A DNA stretch of 31,558 nucleotides, taken from contig JAKBAU010000010.1 of assembly GCA_021808875.1 (NCBI GenBank), positions 1-31,558 on the forward strand, in the 5' to 3' direction. Below, piece by piece: positions 23,014 to 29,604 of this stretch. Both the position numbers and the translations under genes were made by a program. Below the pieces are notes generated by a model. The model was not told the origin of the DNA. It saw nothing but the letters and a program-made list of their open reading frames with translations, and did not search any database. How positions within the stretch are numbered: position 1 is the stretch's first letter; each line of letters begins with the position of its first letter. The stretch is from Pseudomonadota bacterium (GTDB taxonomy: Bacteria > Pseudomonadota > Alphaproteobacteria > Micropepsales > Micropepsaceae).

Positions 23014-25665
23014 ATGTCTCTGATTCTGAATAAAATCGCAAGCGGTAATATTGTGTTGGATAGCGGTGGAGACATATCCCTGTTTCAGGAATTGTCCGGG
23101 CGCTATCGGGACGTGCTGTTTTCGAGCCTTGTCACAAGTTTCGGGCTGGACGCCATTCTATTCCATGATGACGAAGCGAATGGCCATGTGGACACGATCC
23201 ATAACGTGGCCGAGAGCGCGAAGGGCGGCAAGGACCCCACATTCAAAAGCGAGCGCCATCAAGCGACGTATGCAGGGCGTGGAGATTACGACCCAGATCC
23301 GTACCACAAGGACACCGGCTATATAGACAAGGGTAGAGAATGGAATGTGGCACGTGACGCTGGCGAACTCCAAGACGCTTACACGGGAAGGCCGATCAAC
23401 CCCGGCGAAAAATACGACCGCGACCATGTCGTAGCCGCGAAGACGATCCATGATGATCCGCGCCGGGCATTATCCGGCCTCGATGGCGTGGAACTGGCTA
23501 ATCAGGACAGCAACCTTCAGCCCACGCATCGTTCGATCAACCGCTCCAAAGGGCAGAAGTCTACGGAGGATTTCACTGCCACGTTAGCGAATCAGCACGC
23601 GGATAACCTCCGTGAAGCCAACGACATCCGAGCCGCATTGCAAAACGGTACCGCTGAAGCCGGAGCCCATAAAAGGCTCGAATCGCTTGAAGCCAGGCTG
23701 GCCGTCGATGAAAAGCGGATGCAGGAGGCGACGCAGACCGCCGAGCGCGCCCAGGCGCGGCAGCATAACAGCGCCTATTATATGAGCCGTGATTTTCTCG
23801 GCACGACCTCCACAAAAGCGGCCTCCGCCGGGTTTCGCATGGGCCTGCGCCAGGGCCTGGGCATCGTGATGCTGGAGCTTTCCGCTGCTGTGCAGGAGGA
23901 ACTGCCGGTGGTCATGCAGCGCTGGAGCGATGCGCCTGACTGGAAGGAGAAGCTCAACCCGATCCCGGTCCTGAAACATATCGCCGCGATCCTGAAAAGC
24001 GCCTGGGAACGCGTCCGGGTCAAGTTCGATCATATACTGAAGGAGATGAAGGACGGCTTCATTGCCGGCGCGCTGGGGGAAATCACCACGACGCTCATCA
24101 ATATTTTCACCGGCACCGCCAAAAACGTGATGAAGATGCTGCGCCAGTTCTGGAGCGCGATCGTCAGTTCGCTCCGCGTCCTCGTCCACAACCCGGATGG
24201 TCTTGGCGAGGAGGAAAAGTTGGCCGCCGTCATGCGGCTTCTCTCGCTCGCCATCGGCGGCATACTGCAGCCGATCGTTGCCGAAGCCGTCGACAAGCTG
24301 CTGGCCACCGTGCTGCCGCTGGCCGTTCTGCGTGACCCCTTGTCCGCATTCGCCGGCGCCGCCGTGGCCGGGATCGTGAGCGTGACCCTGGTCTATGTCA
24401 TCGACCACTCGCCGCTCGTGCAAAACATCGTGGCGGTGATGCGCAAATTCAAGCAGATGAGCCAGGAGGTGTATAAACGGCTTGCCGAGGTCACCGGCGT
24501 GGCCTGGGAGAGCCTGAAGCGCGGCGTGGACAGCATCGCCGAGGCAGCCAATTCTCCGGCCGTCAATCTGGTGGCGTTCCTCACCTGCCCACCATTGGGC
24601 GTGGCCCTCTATTTCAACCGCCGCTTCAACCAGAACCAGGCGATGCTGCAACGGCTGGATGATGGCCAGCAGCGCCAGGACGTCAGGCTGGCGCTGCTGG
24701 GCTCGTCGATGCAGATCGGCTTCGCCTCGCTGGAACGGCTCGTGGGCGAGAATAACCTGCTGCTCGGCTGTGTCCTCAACGGGCAGGAGCAGCAGCGCCA
24801 GATGCTGGTCGAGATCCGCAGCGAGCTGCGCGAAGGATTCAACACGGTCCGCCAGGCCATCCATGAGGCGAAGATCGAAACCGCGGAGCTGGTCGCCATC
24901 CGCGAGCTCCGGGTGACATTGCGGCAGCTGCTGGAAGGCTATCGCAACTGCGCCGCGGCTCTGGAGCGCGGTAAACAGCCGCTTCGCCGCGATCTGGAAG
25001 GCGTCGAGAAACTCGCGAGCAATCTCGCCGCCCGGTTCATGTCCAGTTTCGAGGCGCAGCCAAGCGGCGCCCCGGCGCGCCTGCCGCTGCTCAGCGGGAT
25101 GGCCTTCGCTCTGGGCGTATGGCGTGACGCCCGCAGCCTGCTCGGCGGCGATGGGCTGGAAGCCTGCGGCCCACGCGCCCAGGCGCTCGCCGGGCTGGCG
25201 CGCAAGGAGCTCGTCATTCTGACCAGCGACGCCGGGCTCTGGCAGCTCGCCGAGGAGAATGCCTGGCTGATCGAACAATACGTGCTGCTGCGGCGGGCGC
25301 TCAACGCCATGCTTTCGGCGCGGGGTGCATTCGAGGACGATCTCGCCGTGGACTACATACCCAACGTGCCCGCCTACAGCCTGCTGGCCTGGAACGACGG
25401 TCTGCAGCCGGCGCGCGACGTGTTCATGGAGAGTGCGGCGGAGCCCCCGCTTGAGATGCTGCCACTGCACGACAATGCCGACCGCCAGGACTGGCTGAAA
25501 CTGGCGGGCCTGCCCTGGGGCACGGTGATCAGCGAAATACCGGTGGCCAGTCTGCGCGAACGCCTCGGCATTCCGCCCGGCGTGCCGCTTGGCCTGTCCG
25601 CCCTCAAACTTCTCAGCAACGGCGCTGGGATGCTGCAGTCCGCCCGCACACAGGCCCTGGCGTAA
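23014..25665 (+). CDS. HNH-type nuclease domain fused to a membrane/helical region; putative effector
   Basis: An 883-residue protein that I cannot match to a named family. The N-terminal domain (about 1-190) carries an HNH-like motif: TGRPINPGEKYDRDH with Asp137-His138, then Asn167 in DSNLQP, His172, Asn176 and Lys179 in HRSINRSKGQK. The usual zinc-binding cysteines are absent. A coiled-coil-like stretch follows (about 215-250). The centre is hydrophobic: about 405-435, 442-464 (LSAFAGAAVAGIVSVTLVYVI) and 515-535 (AVNLVAFLTCPPLGVALYF). The C-terminal 350 residues are helical and soluble-looking. DNA cleavage is predicted from the motif; membrane association is inferred. The next gene starts 37 bases downstream, with a clear ribosome binding site. 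Base composition changes within the gene, the nuclease part being lower in GC. Confidence 0.85.
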   Translation: MSLILNKIASGNIVLDSGGDISLFQELSGRYRDVLFSSLVTSFGLDAILFHDDEANGHVDTIHNVAESAKGGKDPTFKSERHQATYAGRGDYDPDPYHKDTGYIDKGREWNVARDAGELQDAYTGRPINPGEKYDRDHVVAAKTIHDDPRRALSGLDGVELANQDSNLQPTHRSINRSKGQKSTEDFTATLANQHADNLREANDIRAALQNGTAEAGAHKRLESLEARLAVDEKRMQEATQTAERAQARQHNSAYYMSRDFLGTTSTKAASAGFRMGLRQGLGIVMLELSAAVQEELPVVMQRWSDAPDWKEKLNPIPVLKHIAAILKSAWERVRVKFDHILKEMKDGFIAGALGEITTTLINIFTGTAKNVMKMLRQFWSAIVSSLRVLVHNPDGLGEEEKLAAVMRLLSLAIGGILQPIVAEAVDKLLATVLPLAVLRDPLSAFAGAAVAGIVSVTLVYVIDHSPLVQNIVAVMRKFKQMSQEVYKRLAEVTGVAWESLKRGVDSIAEAANSPAVNLVAFLTCPPLGVALYFNRRFNQNQAMLQRLDDGQQRQDVRLALLGSSMQIGFASLERLVGENNLLLGCVLNGQEQQRQMLVEIRSELREGFNTVRQAIHEAKIETAELVAIRELRVTLRQLLEGYRNCAAALERGKQPLRRDLEGVEKLASNLAARFMSSFEAQPSGAPARLPLLSGMAFALGVWRDARSLLGGDGLEACGPRAQALAGLARKELVILTSDAGLWQLAEENAWLIEQYVLLRRALNAMLSARGAFEDDLAVDYIPNVPAYSLLAWNDGLQPARDVFMESAAEPPLEMLPLHDNADRQDWLKLAGLPWGTVISEIPVASLRERLGIPPGVPLGLSALKLLSNGAGMLQSARTQALA

Positions 25666-25702
25666 CCCCGCGATTTTCCGCCGCATTGAGGACTCACGAA
25701 CG

Positions 25703-28183
25703 ATGAACGAAGCTGCCACCTCGACGGCCAATGTGAAGGAAATTCTCGCCAGCTGCGCCAGCTACTGGCAGAAGCAGCAAAAAGAGATCCAGCGTGTCGC
25801 AACGCAGATTGAGCGCAATCTTGTCGACCGGCTGCATCCCCACGAGCGGGCGAGCCTCGCGGAAAAACGCAAGACCCTCGGAGCCGCGGTGCAGCAGCTC
25901 GTGGACCGGGCGAAATCCCCGGAGCTCGTCATTGCGACCACGGGCACGACGAGTTCCGGCAAGAGCACGCTTGCCAATTTTCTGATCGGTGAGGAAGTCC
26001 TCCCCTCGGCGGTGCAGGAGATGAGCGCCGGGCTGGTGACGATCCATCATCATGAAAAACGCCGCATGCTCAAAATTCCCTCGACGCAGGGGGCGCGTTG
26101 GGAGGTGGGCGAGTGGGACGATCTCTCCGCCAAGACTCTGCGCGACCGGTTGCGCGAGACCATGGATGCGTTCCGCGCGGCGCAGCAGGAGGATGCCGCG
26201 ATCGAGCCGGTCCGCTTCGAGATCCACTGGCCGATCCGCCTCGCGCGCCAGCACGCAAAATTCGGCCTGCCGGCGGATACCCGCATGACGATCGTCGATC
26301 TGCCGGGACTGAAAGCGGTCAGCGACGAGCGCAATGGCTCTGTCATCCAGGCCAATATCGGCCAGGCGCTCTGCCTGGTCACCTATAACGCGCTGGAGAC
26401 GGACGACAAGAAACAGAAGGAGCTGCTTAATCAGGTCATTGCGCAGATCATGAAAATACGCGTGTCCAGCGCCTCGCTGGGCCGCATGCTGTTTCTGCTC
26501 AATCGCGTCGATGCCTTCGCCCAGAATGAGAATGCCGAGGAATATCTCACACAATTCGCCCGGGATGTGACGAAGCAGCTGCACGCCGGACTCCTGGACA
26601 GATTGCCCGAGGAGAGCCATGTCATCGCCAGGATTGAGCCGGCGCTGCTGTCATCACTTCCGGCGCTGCACGCGGTGCAAGCCGGACAATGCGCTCTAGC
26701 TTCGGATGCGCAACGGGAGTTTCTTGATAAAATCGAGGACGATTCCAGAGCCATGTTCCCGGCGGGTTACTGGAAGCGCCTGCCCCGCGACTTTGCCGAG
26801 CTGAGCGCGGATGAGTGCCGCCATCTTATTCAGGATACGCTGGCTTATTCCCGGGCGAATGATTTCGAGGACTGCCTCCGTGAGCATATCAAAGCCCACC
26901 TGCCGGCGATCATCCTCACTGGTCCGGTGGAAAAAGCGAGCGAGGCGGCGGATGATTTTCTGTTTGATCTTGACCAGACGCTCGATCTCCATGAGGACAG
27001 GACGGAGCAGGAGGCCAAAGAAGCGAAGCAACGGCTTGACGGCGTCGCCAACGACCTCAACAAGATACAAAGGGAAACGAGCGTTCTTTTACGAGACCTC
27101 GCCGACCGCTTAAAAAAAAACCTGGCCGACGCCGACGAAGGCGTATCGCTCCAATTCAGTCTTGAAGAGGTTTTCGATAGTCTCGGAAAACAATTGGGCA
27201 AACCAGATGTGATGAACCCGGTCAGGGATTTTTTTGAGGATTGCGTTCTGAAGACGCTGAGCATTCTCGCGTCTTATTGTGCTTCGGCCCTGCGGGGCGA
27301 AAGGCCAGTCGCCTCATCGCTCATGATCGGTGCCCCGGGTCTTGTGAAATTCGATGCCGCAATGGAGCGGTTACGAAACTCCGCCTATGGCACGACCCTG
27401 GAACACGGCGGTGAATTCCGTTCTGGTGCCGACGCCGAAGAGGTCAAGGGCGCCCTGACGGAATTTGCCGGACAACTCTCCACCATGGCCAGCTTCATGA
27501 TCGCGCAGGCAAATGAGAGCTGCGGCGTAAGCGTACAAATTTCGCTCCAGACCTGTGCGGACCTGATGCTTGCCAGACTCGAAGAGCGTGGAAAAGCCAT
27601 AGTGGAACGGGAACTCAAGAATTTTCCCGCGCTCGCTGGCCTGATCGGCGGCAAGATTACCATCCCATCTTTGAAGCAGATCAAACTGAAATTCTCCCCT
27701 CATATCAAAGAATGGCACAAGATGGAGAAGCACGCGACGAAGGAGGTTCGTTACGAGAGAAAGATCTGGACACTTTTTCTGATCAAACATAAGGTGGAAG
27801 CCCCGGTCATCGTCGAACACCCGGTCAACGGCATCAAGGTTCCGGGGCTCGACGACCTCCTGGAAAGCTCGTTTGCCAGCGGCGATCTCACGCCTCTCCG
27901 GGAGAATTTCCACGAATATATGGAGCACGTCGTCGAGGTTCTAATTCGGCATGTGAACGAGCGCATTGCGCGGATCATCGCCGGTTATACAAAAGCGATC
28001 GATCAAAGTTCGAACCAGGCAGTTTCAAACAAAATCGATCAAATGAAACAAATCGCCGGCGACAAAAGCGCCATCGCAGGCCTGCGGATGGACCACCGAA
28101 ATCTGTTCAAATGGGAAGACATGGTCCGGCACGAGACCGGAGAGGCGTTCGTGGCCATCGCCATGCCGCTCGTGGCTGACTGA
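25703..28183 (+). CDS. Dynamin-like large GTPase
   Basis: 826 residues. GTPase motifs are complete: G1 GTTSSGKST (81-89), G2 Thr113 in AGLVT, G3 DLPG (199-202) and G4 NRVD (267-270). A long helical region follows, with a coiled-coil near 460-510 (EQEAKEAKQRLDGVANDLNKI), as in bacterial dynamin-like proteins. No clear transmembrane helix is seen. Dynamin-family proteins oligomerise and remodel membranes; some bacterial ones act in phage defence (LeoA-type proteins of Eleos). The ATG at 25703 was chosen because GAGG precedes it and the N-terminal helix begins there; the frame opens earlier, inside the upstream gene. A run of nine As (27112-27120) occurs in frame. The next gene starts 8 bases after the stop. 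Confidence 0.92.
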   Translation: MNEAATSTANVKEILASCASYWQKQQKEIQRVATQIERNLVDRLHPHERASLAEKRKTLGAAVQQLVDRAKSPELVIATTGTTSSGKSTLANFLIGEEVLPSAVQEMSAGLVTIHHHEKRRMLKIPSTQGARWEVGEWDDLSAKTLRDRLRETMDAFRAAQQEDAAIEPVRFEIHWPIRLARQHAKFGLPADTRMTIVDLPGLKAVSDERNGSVIQANIGQALCLVTYNALETDDKKQKELLNQVIAQIMKIRVSSASLGRMLFLLNRVDAFAQNENAEEYLTQFARDVTKQLHAGLLDRLPEESHVIARIEPALLSSLPALHAVQAGQCALASDAQREFLDKIEDDSRAMFPAGYWKRLPRDFAELSADECRHLIQDTLAYSRANDFEDCLREHIKAHLPAIILTGPVEKASEAADDFLFDLDQTLDLHEDRTEQEAKEAKQRLDGVANDLNKIQRETSVLLRDLADRLKKNLADADEGVSLQFSLEEVFDSLGKQLGKPDVMNPVRDFFEDCVLKTLSILASYCASALRGERPVASSLMIGAPGLVKFDAAMERLRNSAYGTTLEHGGEFRSGADAEEVKGALTEFAGQLSTMASFMIAQANESCGVSVQISLQTCADLMLARLEERGKAIVERELKNFPALAGLIGGKITIPSLKQIKLKFSPHIKEWHKMEKHATKEVRYERKIWTLFLIKHKVEAPVIVEHPVNGIKVPGLDDLLESSFASGDLTPLRENFHEYMEHVVEVLIRHVNERIARIIAGYTKAIDQSSNQAVSNKIDQMKQIAGDKSAIAGLRMDHRNLFKWEDMVRHETGEAFVAIAMPLVAD
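27112..27120 (+). other. A9 slippery run inside the dynamin-like gene
   Basis: Nine consecutive As within TTA-AAA-AAA-AAC, unusual in this GC-rich sequence. The run includes A-AAA-AAC, a -1 frameshift heptamer, and could also cause polymerase slippage. In the -1 frame a stop is reached after about 16 codons, giving a product truncated just beyond the GTPase domain and first coiled-coil. Confidence 0.5.
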
Positions 28184-28191
28184 CGCACCCC

Positions 28192-28815
28192 ATGGCCAGC
28201 ACAGCAAACAACAGTTCCGGCGGCTACAGCACCGGCACCGCAGCCGCCAACGGCGCAACGCCGGACAGCGGGCATGGCATCAGCATTTCCGTTGGTACTT
28301 TGGTCGTGGCGATCCTGCTGATCGCGGGTGTCGTCGTTATCAGATCAATGGCAAAAAAGGACCAGGAGAAATCGACCGGTCCGCGCGTGCCCCCCGCCCC
28401 GGGCACGGCTGCACCGCCCTCCGCCATGGTGCAAAGCCCGCTTTCGCAACTCGTGCCTGTAGTGTTTGCAGCGGTGGTGCGTGCCACGCAGGCCCGCACG
28501 GCCGCGGGCATGCCCGAGCAGGCCGCCGCCCTCTTCCATGGCGCTGTAATGTGCTGGACCGGGTCGGAAGCGGAATGGGGCCGGCGCGCCGCTGAAATGG
28601 GCCTGCCTCAGCTGCCATCCTGGTCGCCGGAAGGAGACGATCGCGTCATCGCAACATATCGGGCTGAATTGCCCGCTGATGATATCCCCCGCAATTTCCT
28701 TGGTATCCAAAGAAGCCTGAACAAGCTCGCAAGCGGTGGCTGTCTCAAAAGCGGCGATCTATACGGGCGCCCGGTTGGCATCGATCCATCGCGCTTTGGG
28801 TTCAAGGAGTTTTGA
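28192..28815 (+). CDS. Single-pass membrane protein, last gene of the cargo operon
   Basis: 207 residues of unknown family. The N-terminus is Ser/Gly/Thr-rich (1-28), followed by one membrane segment at about 30-51 (ISISVGTLVVAILLIAGVVVI), a basic stretch (RSMAKK), a Pro/Ala linker to about 80 and a helical soluble domain (LFHGAVMCWTGSEAEWGRRAAEMG, IPRNFLGIQRSLNKLA). The positive residues after the segment predict a cytoplasmic C-terminus. It starts 8 bases after the dynamin-like gene with no strong ribosome binding site, suggesting translational coupling. It could anchor the GTPase or nuclease to the membrane, which is inference. Confidence 0.8.
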   Translation: MASTANNSSGGYSTGTAAANGATPDSGHGISISVGTLVVAILLIAGVVVIRSMAKKDQEKSTGPRVPPAPGTAAPPSAMVQSPLSQLVPVVFAAVVRATQARTAAGMPEQAAALFHGAVMCWTGSEAEWGRRAAEMGLPQLPSWSPEGDDRVIATYRAELPADDIPRNFLGIQRSLNKLASGGCLKSGDLYGRPVGIDPSRFGFKEF

Positions 28816-29150
28816 GATTTCCAGAGTGTCCCGCTTTGGGTGACAAGGTCGAGAACAGGCAAGAAGGCTTCCTTTTGGTCAAACGACCGTTTGCCGAAGT
28901 GATACAAGGCTCCCCGCAATCAGCGGGCAGCGCCCTCAGGCCAATGACCGGCCGCTTCGAGGGCGGGTCGTGCCGACAGCTGAGGTGCGAACTGAGGTCG
29001 GGAGCCGTCAAACGCTGAGGTCATGCGCATGGCAGCATTGGCCCTGCTTGCTACAAACCTGTCCGTCTCCTTCCGGCCAATCTTTGCTGATTTGGGGGGC
29101 GCTGCAACGGACAGCATTGGATTGACGGCCGATGGCGCACTCGGTGTAAG
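28816..29150. other. Gene-free junction between cargo and copG
   Basis: I see no supported gene, RNA or clear terminator in these 335 bases. The sequence is the right-hand edge of the cargo. I found no direct or inverted repeat shared with the left edge near 20900-21100, so the insertion boundaries cannot be fixed from this window alone. Confidence 0.4.
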
Positions 29151-29594
29151 TCATTGACTGTGTGTTGAATCCTCAGGTTCTGCTGTCGCGACGTTGATGA
29201 CGTCCTCGGGAATCTCCTGAACCAGGCTTTGTCCCTTCTGCAATCGCCGCCCGAGCGCCTCAATGAACCCCTCATAGCGCTCGCGGCCCTTTACCTGCGC
29301 GGCGGCTTGGGCGTCGCTCGGCAGGGGCGGCGTGATCGTCAGCCAAAAGCGTACAAAGAGCGCCAACGTCTCGGTCGAGATGCCGACGTTGCGCTCAAGC
29401 CGTTGCACCTGGCGTGTCAGCCGGTCGAGACGGCGGGTGAAGGCGGCTTCGCGGCGATCAGCGCCGTCGGGCGACAGGAAGGACGCGACGGCGGCCTCGA
29501 CGATCGCCGAGCGTGACATCCCTTTGAGGTCGGCCAGATCCGCGATCTGCTTCAACAGAGCCGGCGGGAAATACACGTTCATTCGGTCGCGCAT
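29151..29594 (-). CDS. CopG/ribbon-helix-helix family protein of the transfer region
   Basis: 147 residues. The N-terminus (MNVYFPPALLKQIADLADLKG, then MSRSAIVEAAVASFL) is a ribbon-helix-helix DNA-binding motif. A coiled-coil stretch (RRLDRLTRQVQRLERNVGIS) and a region with FVRFWLTITPPLP follow. This protein regularly lies between traG and trbB in alphaproteobacterial ICEs and plasmids, where it may regulate transfer or assist DNA processing. It begins 10 bases after the traG stop, so the two are co-transcribed. The ORF ends at the right edge of the inserted cargo. Confidence 0.9.
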   Translation of the reverse strand: MRDRMNVYFPPALLKQIADLADLKGMSRSAIVEAAVASFLSPDGADRREAAFTRRLDRLTRQVQRLERNVGISTETLALFVRFWLTITPPLPSDAQAAAQVKGRERYEGFIEALGRRLQKGQSLVQEIPEDVINVATAEPEDSTHSQ

Positions 29595-29604
29595 CTTCTG
29601 CCTT

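Noticed and set aside
23584..25731. A 715-codon open frame on the minus strand
   Set aside because: It is antisense to the HNH/membrane gene. The product is rich in His, Gln, Arg and Gly and lacks domains, while the sense frame has an HNH motif and operon spacing.
20942..29150. Target-site duplication or matching terminal repeats around the cargo
   Set aside because: I compared the edges by eye and found no convincing shared repeat, so I do not claim a transposon with defined ends.
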